Assembly (NCBI GenBank): GCA_021234155.1
Contig: JAJEKV010000415.1
Coordinates: 62,001 to 126,000, forward strand
Direction of reading: 5' to 3'
DNA length: 64,000 bases
Origin: Isoetes taiwanensis
Lineage: Eukaryota > Streptophyta > Lycopodiopsida > Isoetales > Isoetaceae
This document shows positions 46,893 through 56,899 of this stretch, piece after piece (within the stretch, counting starts at the first letter, position 1; each line of letters begins with the position of its first letter). The notes beneath the pieces are model-generated. The model made no database searches. It worked only from the letters and a program-made list of their open reading frames with translations, and had not been told where the DNA came from. Both the position numbers and the translations under genes were made by a program.

Positions 46893-47576
46893 AAAACAAG
46901 CTCTTAATATGTCGAGGATCACGAGAACGAGTCTGTTGTATCCTCTTAAGTAACACTTGAGTTTCTCTTATTAAACATATACTTCTGGCACATGCCAGGA
47001 GCATATCATTGTCATTGGAAGTTGTAGATGCACAAATGTTCATGATTAAGTCATGTCTGTTGCTTCTTAGTTCCATGCACCATCTCATGACCTATATACG
47101 ATCTACACTTATTGGCATTCGTAAAAGGGTCACATGGCCCAATGAAAAGAGAGATAAGTCAAGAGGAACTTCAGAGAAACCAATAAATAAATGGCATGAA
47201 TAAGATGGTTGTAGACTTCGAAGGATGAAATCACAAGTAGAATTCTAAGCATGATTATGCTACAAATCATGCATGTGCCCAGAAAATTAGATACTAGGGA
47301 CTAGATAGGTCAGTTTGATGTAAGAAAGCATGTCTTAAATATTTCATAGAATAAAATGCATGCAAATAGTAGTGATGGTTAAAGAAAACAACAAAGAGTG
47401 CATCTATAAAAAATGATAAGAAGCATATGTCTTCAGAGATCGTTCACAGGAGCATGCATGTTTTGTTGCTCCTTGGTTGTCCACAATGTATGATTTACAA
47501 CTTTACCATGCAAATAAATCTGAGTCTTTTTCTATTTGGGCTATTTGCTTTGTCACTTGTTACTGTTTCTTTGTAG
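46893..47576. other. Intergenic
   Basis: Nothing recognised before the exon-like block at 47577. Confidence 0.4.
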
Positions 47577-47700
47577 GATGAACTTGTATGGCTAGCAAAA
47601 TAGTTATATAAGGTTGAACAATCAGATTACTACTTGAAGTTTATCATTCCAAATGAAGACCTTAGTGGCACTATTGATGACCAACTGAAAAAACAAACAG
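47577..47700 (+). pseudogene. Unidentified exon remnant
   Basis: A 124-nt block follows a good acceptor (TTTCTTTGTAG) and precedes a GT. It reads DELVWLAK, a TAG at 47601-47603, then LYKVEQSDYYLKFIIPNEDL and SGTIDDQLKKQT. Composition and boundaries look like a real coding exon that has gained one stop. I do not recognise the protein, and no neighbouring exon is evident. Confidence 0.4.
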
Positions 47701-48192
47701 GTTGGATTTGAAGTCCTCATAGCAAGTGTATGAATATCTGGATTAGGGTGCACTTAAACGTGTTAAACCTCACTAGATTACAACCAGGCAGCTATCACAT
47801 ATTAAGCAGATATTATAGCATCATACTACATGCAGTGGCTTCAGGCTAAAAATAGTTTGTCTTGAGAAGATGATCACCAAAAGCTACAAAGTCTTTGGTC
47901 ATCTATGTATTCCATAGTGGTAGTAACATAAATACAATCGCATGCACTCTGCTTATTGAGATAACAAGTCTATGCATGCAATAGAGACAATATCGAAGGG
48001 CCACATCACACTACGGATTGCCAGGCATTGGCTGCAAAATCTTCAGTGGATAAGACAATGAGAAAGAAGTTTTATTCATTCCATCCTGATATTATGTTAA
48101 GGACTCACATAAATCTTGGGCTCAGCCAGCTCTTATACATGTTCTTAAGTACAAATGATGGATTGAAATGGAATAACATCAGATATGGTTGC
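47701..48192. other. Intergenic
   Basis: Nothing recognised. Confidence 0.4.
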
Positions 48193-48558
48193 ATTAGAGC
48201 GGATTTGGGGTCTCAAAACAGCCTCCTATCAGCCATTCCATGTCATATTTCCGCTCCTTTTTTCCCATGCCACCTAGGATACCAAACTCTCATAATTACA
48301 GATTTGCTTGGAATATTCTCCCGGAATAAGGGGGATCGCACATTCATGGCGCCATATGTATTTAATTCTGTTGGTTGTCAGACAGACTGATGCAACACAT
48401 GGCGCTTCTAAAAAGCCACTTGCATTATAGCATACCGGCAACTCATGACGGTGTCTCTTGGTTTGTCAGATACCAAGCGTGTGCGTCACCGATTCTTGTC
48501 TTGCGCTATTTTCATTTAGAGGCCATGACCATACAAGCAGCGCCGCGAAATGAAAGTC

Positions 48559-48678
48559 TGATACAAAGCTTCAACCTACACATTCAAATTTTGAAATGTA
48601 GAATGAAAGTCTGATACAAAGCTTCAACCTACACATTCAAATTGAAAATTTGAATGTGTAGGTTGAAGCTTTGTATCA
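48559..48678. repeat. Perfect 32-bp-stem hairpin plus direct copy
   Basis: 48612-48643 and 48647-48678 are exact reverse complements with a 3-nt GAA loop. The arm starts TGATACAAAGCTTCAACCTA and ends ACATTCAAATT. The same 32 bp also occur as a direct copy at 48559-48590, 53 bp upstream. No mismatches in the stem implies recent origin or maintenance. Confidence 0.97.
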
Positions 48679-48866
48679 TTTTTTCATGGCAATAGCGATT
48701 GCGCCTTAACCGGGATCTTTACTTCATCCCAATACAGGCTTCCCGCCCCCTACAATTCGAAATTTGAATTTGCTTAATGTATAAAAGCATGGATTGTAGG
48801 AGAATGAACTTTTCGATTTCCATATGCACGTTGCAAATTTCAAAAACGAGGTTAGTATGGACGTTC

Positions 48867-48936
48867 GGCTCACACGAAGCGAATTGTGCTGGGGCATACA
48901 AATCGTACACCTTCATTTCGCGCCGTGCGATCCACG
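48867..48936. repeat. Small palindromic element, copy 1
   Basis: GCTCACACGAAGCGAATTG at the left and GCGCCGTGCGATCCACG at the right are imperfectly inverted, resembling the mini-palindromes at 51128 and 51891. TTCGCGCCGTGCGATCCACG is also duplicated directly at about 48917 and 48950. Confidence 0.5.
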
Positions 48937-49310
48937 CAGTGTAGAAGTTCGCGCCGTGCGATCCACGCATGCATCTTGGTATTAAATAGTATGTTAAATT
49001 CGAATTATATTGGTGTTCGTTTTCAAATTAAACTCAAATCATATAGGTTTAGGAATAAGGTTAAAAAAGGAAGATATTGGATATTTATGGTATTATGGAT
49101 GGCTCAAATTTGAGACATGCACATAATGGCATTTAATGATGGTTGATAGGACTGGAATTCGAATCATTCCTACGATTTTCACATCTAATCCTATGATTTT
49201 CACGTCTAATCCAGCCTATATCTATTCCAGCCTAGTTTGGCACCCATTTCCGCCCATTTTTCGCCCAATCTTCGCTAGTATCCTTCGCCCAATTTCGCTA
49301 GTCCATCGCC

Positions 49311-49727
49311 ATGAAGAGATCAGCTAGGGAAGAGCCGGAGGTGTCCTCCAAGAGGCGCCTATTACGGCTGGAAGAGGCGTTCCCTTCGCTGTTCCCTCCG
49401 CTGCCCATGGTTCTTGCTTTGAATGCTTCCGATTCCTCTGATGATGAGGAATCAGAGAATGAGGAATCAGAGGAAATTTCGGAGCAGGAGTTCATCAAGG
49501 TGTTCTTGAAGGCTGGGAAGGAGATTCTTCAGAGAATGAGTGGTCTACCGAAGGAGAAGAAGCCGAAGATGATGAAGAAGATGAAGAAGTTGAAGATGAA
49601 TTCGCTGAATTCGACGAGTTCATGGCGTTGCTAAATGGTACATGCATGTTTTCTTTCTTTTCTTAAGCATTCAACTAACAGTTATTTCTTATTTTTTTGT
49701 TTTGCAGATGGTGAAGCAGATGAATGA
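49311..49727 (+). CDS. Small two-exon gene candidate, acidic protein, unknown
   Basis: The ATG at 49311 opens MKRSAREEPEVSSKRRLLRL, a basic start. It is followed by a hydrophobic stretch and an acidic run (DSSDDEESENEESEEISEQE), then FIKVFLKAGKEIL. From about 49520 a different frame is strongly coding-like: EEAEDDEEDEEVEDEFAEFD, then EFMALLN. It joins across a GT-AG intron (49638-49707) to DGEADE and a stop at 49725-49727. So either an indel broke the gene between about 49500 and 49550, or only part is used. No domain recognised. It lies inside the 48193-52590 inverted-repeat unit. Confidence 0.4.
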
Positions 49728-50299
49728 AATTTGTTAGGGCAGAGTACCCTTTTTTTTTCCTTGTTCTTAGCCTCCAGCTTCACACCAACGTGCCTCCAAC
49801 TTCTATCTTTTTCGAGGGAATGTACATGCCTCCGGGCTATTTTCTTACCATATGACTGCAAGCCTCTGGGCTTTTTTGTTGTGAATAGGTGAAGCCTCCG
49901 TGCATTTAAATTTCCAAAATGATGTTCTGGTGTAAAGCCATACGGCCACAAAAAATTTTGAATGTAAAAAGTTTTTGCTTCTAATTCCATTTGAATATCT
50001 AACTTGTTTTTTTTACTGTACATGTTTTGGTGCTTATAGGATTTGTGTATATGATAAGGGCAGCTAGTGTAGGCAATTGTGTGAATAGAGCTGAATTGGA
50101 TGAATGTAGGCAATTGTATAAATTTTATGAATGGATGTGAATTGTATGGAAATATGCAATTTTATGATTGGTTGTTTGCTGTACCAGAAGGACATGGACA
50201 TGTGTGTATTAAAGGTTACCTGAAACAACTAGAATGTTTTAAGTACATAAAATGCTGCACAGAAAATGACACAAGTCTTTGTAATTGTTAAATTAATTC

Positions 50300-51120
50300 A
50301 CATGGTCATTACTTTTCATTGAAAAGAAATCATAATATGATATTTATAAACTCAGCCAACTTACATCAGAACTGTTCTGCAACTGTAAACCAACCTAAAA
50401 CTGGATCGATTCCAAGCAGTGATGACTTTATCATCCTCTAGCTGCTTCTAAACTATAGAAATGGTGGCGATTGTTTCCTATTTTTCCAACATTTTTATAG
50501 AAACGAATTTAGTAGAATTGAATATTTTACCATAAAATTAAGGTTTTAACTGTAAAATGTCCATTAATTTGGCGAATTTACTATAATTGAGATGCAATAT
50601 TATCAAATTTTGGCGATTTTATGAAGTTCTTTAGCGTACGCATCCTAGTAAACCATCGAATCCAGATTTTAAAAAATGGTAAAATATAGCAACTTTACGA
50701 AGTTTCACACCTTAAAGTCATCACTGATTCCAAGCACTTGATTGTATATGTACAACAAGTGCTTGCAAGGTATGAATCCTCTTATCCTTTCCATGTGGAT
50801 GAAATCCGGACAACTGCTCGTCCTTATTGGATACTATGTATGTGCTATCTTCACGTTTGACTACATAGTCCACATGTTTATTTTTTAAGTAGGTCTTCTC
50901 TTGCACAGAATCCACCTTCATTCTCTTTGACTGCTATTTGCATCTAAAATACTTTACCAACTCTAGTAGTACATAAAGTTATTAGCCCTTTTAAAAAAGC
51001 AAACACTTTATCAATAAATGAGCACGTCACATATCCACACTTAACTTCAAATAAGACACATATATATTTCTTTTATTAAAAGATAATCAAAGTAATTTTA
51101 TTATAGGAAGTCATCTTTTT
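50300..51120. other. Intergenic inside the candidate TIR element
   Basis: AT-rich, with no coding signal or repeat recognised. Confidence 0.35.
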
Positions 51121-51127
51121 CCAAAAA

Positions 51128-51193
51128 GATCACACGAAGCAAATTTTGTATAAGCTAAAGGGTTGGAATATACTAAATTCGCATGGTGTGATC
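51128..51193. repeat. Small palindromic element, copy 2
   Basis: GATCACACGAAGCAAATTT at the left mirrors GATCACACCATGCGAATTT read from the right end. About 66 bp in all, foldable as one hairpin. Confidence 0.65.
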
Positions 51194-51890
51194 CACGTTC
51201 TTGTTTGTTGTCAATAGATAACAACACCAAGTCCCTCATCAATAGTCTCCCATTTGCGTATAAAATATGTATCATTCCAAGTTTTATTATGTTTTATGAA
51301 CTAAACTTTTTCAAAAAGGGTCCCAAAGCAAAATACAAATACTTAATCAATAAGCCATCTCTTTACCAACAACCAAAGCTTTATTAAATAAGATTTTTAT
51401 GTTATTTTATCAAACCTAACAATGTTTCCATATGTGACACTTTGTATTAACTGATCCAAAGGCTCACGAAAGCGACATTTTATACAATATGTCTTTAGAG
51501 CATTTTGTGTCGTGGCATTAGTAAACACCTCTAATGGAGCAAATATTTTGTAACTCATTTTTTCAACGGATGCACGTCTTATCAAACATTTATTCATTGC
51601 AAGGACACCTTTCTCATAACTTTGAGGCTTGCACAATTCGCTTAAAAGAGGTCATGAGACGACTTTCAAGCTCAGCTCCCACAACTTTACAACGAAAAAC
51701 TAGATGCCCATTGCCCTGAATGTATATCTTGGAAAAGCATGTCTCTTATGTCCATATGTTAAACAACAACGATGCTAGTAATGCTTTTCCCTAGTCTCAA
51801 ATCCCCGACATCTGATAAATATAGCCCGAAAAAAAATATTTGATTCAGTGGGTGAATATAAATCAAGAAGAGGGAAGAAAAAAGAAGCAA

Positions 51891-51958
51891 GGATCACATG
51901 ACGCGAAATCTCACTACACATTTACAAAGTGCATATGCATTTTCACATGGTGTGATCC
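51891..51958. repeat. Small palindromic element, copy 3
   Basis: GGATCACATGACGCGAAAT at the left mirrors GGATCACACCATGTGAAAAT read from the right end. Same size and termini as 51128-51193. Confidence 0.65.
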
Positions 51959-52592
51959 ATGTATTATTGAGGGTGCAAATTTGCAAATATCCTCCTCTTC
52001 AAATCCCTTCCCCCCCTCCCTTCCTTTTTTTTTTTTTGCAATATACTATCCATAGCTTGTCCGCACATCGCCTCGTCGTTGTCGCTTAACTCTATGCTCG
52101 CCCCTCATCGATGCTATAACATACTCACCCATGAACCTTTGGAGACATAACCTCCTACTTCTTGACCTTGAGTGTTCTGTAAATGGGGCAAAAACACAAA
52201 CACTATTGGAGACTTGGATTCCAAATGAAGAGTGAAGGCGGAGAGGATGCACGTAGCGGCGCTAATGTGAACAATGGAAATATTGGCGCCAAAATTTGAT
52301 AAGGTGGTTGGTGCATGTGGGCATGTGCACAGTAGGCGAAAAAACTAGCCATTATTTTGGTCCGCGATACGATTTTCGAAAAATGCGGGCCATTAATGTG
52401 GTTGCAATGAATGCACAAACGTCCTATGAAATTTCGCCATGTGGATGCCAAGCAAGCCTGCTCCTCTTTCTACTTGCCAACTAATACTGACTTTGGAAAA
52501 AAATGCGCAAACATCATTGGTCGCGAGAAACATGACGTGGAATTCTGGCATCCAAGTTATGGGCCATTTTGAGACCCCAAATCCACCCTAAT

Positions 52593-54508
52593 GGATGCTA
52601 AATTTGCTGGAGGGTTGGGATGACAGGTTTCCATTTGACGTCATATATGGTTGGATGCTAAATTTGCTGGAGGTTTGGGAATGATAGATTTCCATTTGCA
52701 GAGTAAGGTCATGATCTCTAAATTCATTTGGAGGTTTCTCGTAGGTAAGGATGATTTCTTATTGTATAGGCTCTTACCCATTGTATTCCTTTTGGTAAAG
52801 CCACATTTAAACATGTTCTTCCATGGAGTCTATTCTATGATTTGTGGCCTTATCCTAGTGCTTCTCCCCTTTTAAAGGGCTTGCTAGATTCCTGGCACAC
52901 AGTAAAAATGTTATTTCATATCAACCCAACTGCTTGTGCTCAATTGACTGCTCCTTATTCCCCTGGCTGACAATGCACTAATTTGCATTACTGTGCATCC
53001 ATTGACTTAAAGATGTGGAAAATGAATAATTGCAATGTGATATAGCTCATGCCAATTTGCTAAAATGGGAGGCTTTTCAGTTAAAGTTCTTGTTGGGATG
53101 ATGGGAGTGAGCTCCTTGGCAAAAAATTGTTGATCATCTGCAGCCTACCACAACAAGAAGATATTTTGGTGTGGGTGTGTCATCAGGAGGTGGAAGAATG
53201 CAGACTTGTGAACTCTATGTATAAGCTATTGCTTGATACTGATATTCTTCCTCCTTCTAAGTGGCTCCTTCAATTCCCTCCTTCCCAATGGCAGCAGATG
53301 TGGACCTAGGCATGGGATAATCTACTTCACCCTAAAGTGTCTGTAATTTAATTTGGTCGCAGATCCTTCACAGATGTCTTTGGGTTAATGTTCTTGTCCA
53401 CATGTTTGACCCTAGAATATCAGATATGTGTCCAGTATATAATGAGACCATTGAGAATTATTTTTTCATATGTGGCCACCTTAGACATATATGGGATTGG
53501 TTGTTCTCCCTTTTCTAGGTATCACTAACAAGTCAACAAGCACTTTTGGCATTTAACCCAAGTACCTGGACGCAGTTACAAAGCCAGACTTTTCTCATTT
53601 AGCAGCTGTTTGGGGTCTGGGTTCGGGAACTCCTGGAAGACAGCCCTCTGTGAGGACCCGTGGATCTAACAGGAGAGTCCGGGGGACTATGTCACGCGGG
53701 ATTTGCAAGAAGAGAAGAAGAAGAAGAAAACAGAACAAATGAGAGGAAAACGATAAGCTTCCTTGATATCAATGATGAACATACATGAGCTCTCGCAATA
53801 GAGAGAAAAACTGAAAGGAGACAAGACTCAAAACTCATCTAGCCATCATATGCTAGCTCTACTCATATATATAGTACAATGGCCTTGGGCCCAATATAGA
53901 CACTCTGACTGATCTCGGTGCCGACTCCTGGAAGGAGGCCTGATTTGCAGGAATGTTGGCGGTGCCTCTTTAAATGCCTAGAATCACGCTGACGCTGACA
54001 CGGGCGGTGGCGGGTCATCACTTGTCTGAGCGGCGCCTCTTGTTGACGAACGCAGGCTTTGACTGCGTGGTCTGCTGCTTGGTCTTCTGCTGAGCCTTTG
54101 ATGGCTGACCCGTGGCTGACTGAGGATCCTTGAGCTTGACCTGGTCTGTCGTATGCATGAATAGTCCTGTACCAGGAGGCACAGGACTAACAGCAGCATG
54201 TTCGTTGCTTTAGACTATTTGAAAAAGATGAAGTCTAGTAGTCTTTAAAGGTATGGATATGGCGGATGATGGTCGTGTTCTTTAATATGCTCAAGGTAGT
54301 ATAGTTAAGTCTTATTATTGTTTTTCAGTTGCCCCTCGTAAGAAGCATTTGATCTTTGAGGAGTTTTTGGATGTGCTCTTATGCATGTGCAGGTCGCTTC
54401 ACTCAGTGGGCTTCTATGGTTCCCTCTGAGATTTTCTTATTGTCTTTGCATCTCTACTTGTGTTTGACTTTTGGTTAGATAAAGATTAACGTCCTTCAAT
54501 AAAAAAAA
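52593..54508 (+). mobile_element. L1-type LINE fragment interrupted by a solo LTR
   Basis: Begins with a ~57-bp tandem duplication of TGGATGCTAAATTTGCTGGA (52592, 52649), giving DAKFAGGLG twice. It continues MIDFHLQSKVMISKFIWRFL, then a CHQEVEECRLVNSMYKLLL segment (about 53175) and degenerate zf-RVT sequence (about 53330-53520). After the LTR (53607-54192) L1 coding resumes as LLTIWKRS-like sequence with stops. A short A-run at 54500-54508 marks the 3' end. It is homologous to 240-1300 and 1836-3570. Inactive. Confidence 0.8.
53607..54192 (-). mobile_element. Solo LTR, 586 bp, with TSD
   Basis: Begins TGTTTGGGG and ends GACTAACA on the plus strand (TGTT...AACA termini). GCAGC flanks it on both sides (53602-53606, 54193-54197). 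Read on the minus strand a TATATATA box lies at about 53870-53877, then a leader with CTTCTTCTTCTTC, as expected of an LTR promoter. No internal domain remains, so it arose by LTR-LTR recombination. Removing it rejoins the L1 sequence. Confidence 0.92.
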
Positions 54509-54673
54509 GGCCATATGGTTGGATGCCTAGGCCAAGAACAATATCCAACAATCTTTGTAAAGTATAAATGACATTGCCTTTCTCCAATAAGCTGCCTATC
54601 ACATCATTGTCTATACCTTTCATATTCACAAATCCTCGACCCTCTATACCATAAGTTAGAAGGATAAGGTTAA

Positions 54674-55330
54674 GAATAGAATAGAATAGTTTATCGTCCA
54701 CGGAGACCAATTGGCCTATGGGACCCAAACAAAAAGAGAGCAGCAAGCGCATTACTGTCAGGATTAGAAAACCCCCGTCCTGAAGGGTTTTCGAGGGAAA
54801 AACCTTAGCAGTAATAAGTATGCTGGCACTCTGTACAATTGTATAGGACAGTTCAATACTGTCCCGGAGGATATAACTGAGTCCGTGCATCCATAACCTC
54901 CTGGAGGTATGACTCCAACAAACCCACTGAAGCCGTATTCAATAACTCATGAATGGTTGACCAGGTACTAGTAATCGAACATACCGCTCTCGGATATGGG
55001 CAAACACTGGGCAGATCTGGAGGGCATGACATTCATCCTCAATGGCGCCCTGGTGGCAACACTCGCAAAGCCTTTCCTCCCGTGCTTTCTGAGCCCAATG
55101 TCCTGTCTCAATGTGGAGACGATGTGCACCCGTGCGAATGGAAGCTATAAATCTGCGCTTCTTCATGGGCAAATGGGTGTACAAGTACTGGTGTGGGCCT
55201 CTCGTGAGCCTAGGATTGACTTACTGCTGATAGTGTGCCAGCTTAACGTGCGTCAGAGCATCTGCATCCCATAGCTTGCGAAGGAAAGTAGCATCTAGGT
55301 ACAGCTTAAGTGCCTTAAGGCATAAGTAAT
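54674..55330 (-). mobile_element. Second-lineage LINE, 3' end copy
   Basis: On the minus strand an 81-codon frame (55184-54939) reads KKRRFIASIRTGAHRLHIET, then RLCECCHQGAIEDECHAL, a CX2C...H...C zinc-like end of ORF2. The 3' UTR follows with CTCGAAAACCC, then GGCCAATTGGTCTCC, GTGGACGATAAA and a (CTATT)n tail at 54674-54690. 5'-truncated. The same segments occur in LINE A and LINE B. Confidence 0.9.
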
Positions 55331-55484
55331 AAAACTTCGTAAAATTCTAATTCAAGCTATGGAAAGCTTAAAAATATCAACACCCAAGTTATCTAGGGTA
55401 TCAACATTTTCCTGCAAAGAAATGATCAAATGAGCAACAGAATTCAATTTGTTTCCGGAGAAAAGAAAAAGAAAATCATAAAAC

Positions 55485-55608
55485 CTTGTAGAAGTGATAG
55501 TGCTCAGCCGCTATGTCTTCACTGATGGGCCCATATCCTGAGGCAAGGATCAAGGCTGAATCATGAGTTGCAGTATGCAGAGGCAGAGGGACACTCGTAT
55601 CGACCAAC
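55485..55608 (-). pseudogene. Unidentified exon, open
   Basis: A 124-nt block with a canonical acceptor (TCCTACAG) and a GT donor on the minus strand, open for 41 codons: LVDTSVPLPLHTATHDSALI, then LASGYGPISEDIAAEHYHFY. It looks like a genuine exon. A second open stretch lies at 55813-55628. I cannot name the protein, and whether the gene is intact or a fragment is unknown. Confidence 0.4.
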
Positions 55609-55813
55609 CTGTAGGAAGATCATCAACCTAATTCACGGAGAGCTCCTTCGATCTACAGCCATAATAGTATAGAGCTTCAACAAACCTTTCTAAATAATCA
55701 AGAAAGGAATGAATTTTATATATGTACGCCTGAGTTGCGGATGAAGCAACAGAAAAACGAAATCCGTTGTGGGAAGAGACTACCATCCATAGGCTTGGCC
55801 CCATTATTTCCAC

Positions 55814-56267
55814 AATGAGGAATTGGAGCTACAATAGATGCAATAGAAGCGCCTATAAGAAAAATTAGAATGATGCAAACCAGAGACATGCTTAGATGCT
55901 AGGCTCAAATTGCTAAAGATGCGATCTCTCTTGTCTTTTCGATGCAATGTTCCCAATGGGCATTGCTGGCTTATTTTTCTCAACTATCTCTTTCTTTAGA
56001 TCAAGATCTAATGGCCCAGCCAGTGTCCATATCAAATTTTAAGACCGGTGGATAGGTTAGGCTTTCAGATAAGGTGACACTCAAGGTATTGTGCCAACTA
56101 GTAAAGGACCTAAAATCTCATCATATTGCAAACTTTTATCTGTTACGGATATAATAAATGGAATATAAAAGCTGTTACATTCCAATATGATAGCAATGTT
56201 TCTTCAACTTGTTTGCATTAGTACATAAAGCATATGCTTTTGTTTGTATGTCATACCAAATCCCTTT
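55814..56267. other. Intergenic
   Basis: No gene recognised. Confidence 0.4.
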
Positions 56268-56640
56268 GTCCAAATACAATCATACATGCAATAGCTCAAG
56301 TACAAACTAACTATATTTTTGACACGAAAAAGAAGAATAAAAAAATGTTGGATGACCGTAAAGATAAGAGTAATACCTTGGATATTTGTCCAAATACAAT
56401 CATACATGCAATAGCTCAAGTACAAACTAACTATATTTTTGACACGAAAAAGAAGAATAAAAAAATGTTGGATGACCGTAAAGATAAGAGTAATACCTTG
56501 GATAACGTTTATTGTTCAATAAATGTTTAACCGATGCCCAAGCACATGGCATATGAAAGGTGATAAGAGTAATGCCTTGGATAACATTTATTGTTCAATA
56601 AATGTTTAGCTGATGCCCAAGCACATGGCATATGAAAGGT
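56268..56640. repeat. Two adjacent tandem duplications (120 bp, then ~77 bp)
   Basis: A 120-bp unit starting GTCCAAATACAATCATACAT occurs at 56268 and 56388 with no difference seen. A ~77-bp unit starting GATAAGAGTAAT follows at about 56484 and 56561. The two arrays overlap in the GATAAGAGTAAT motif. The 120-bp unit is a multiple of three, so one frame shows a repeated 40-residue peptide. I think this is incidental. Confidence 0.95.
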
Positions 56641-56899
56641 GAAAGGTGCTTCTAAGGCTGCCATTTATATCAAAGACGAAAGCAGAAGCTACAAATCATT
56701 TGTTCCCAAGCTACAAAGCAAAGGATCTAATAGCCCAGCCTCCAACTCCTTCCCACTCCAAAAGAATTCTGACAGCAACCGAAATTGAGCCCCCCACCCA
56801 TAGGGTTGAACCCCTCAAAACCCCCCCATGCCAACCACTAAGGGCGGGCACTCTTTGTGATTTCTTTTCAATCTTTGAATCCCTATATACTTCCTGCGC

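Larger units (their letters stand above)
48193..52590. mobile_element. Candidate 4.4-kb TIR element
   Basis: TAGAGCGGATTTGGGGTCTC at 48194 and TAGGGTGGATTTGGGGTCTC read inward from 52590 form a terminal inverted repeat (2 differences in 20). Similarity continues through CAAAA-GCC and, after a short gap, ATTCCA-GTCAT-TTTC on both sides. Flanks allow at most a TA duplication. No transposase was recognised inside. Ends of this type occur in PIF/Harbinger-like elements, but that is only a suggestion. It may instead be two related MITEs facing each other. Confidence 0.45.

Noticed and set aside
49136-49327. 63-codon frame upstream of 49311
   Set aside because: It is made of short direct repeats (TTTTCA-TCTAATCC) and overlaps the likely leader of the 49311 gene candidate.
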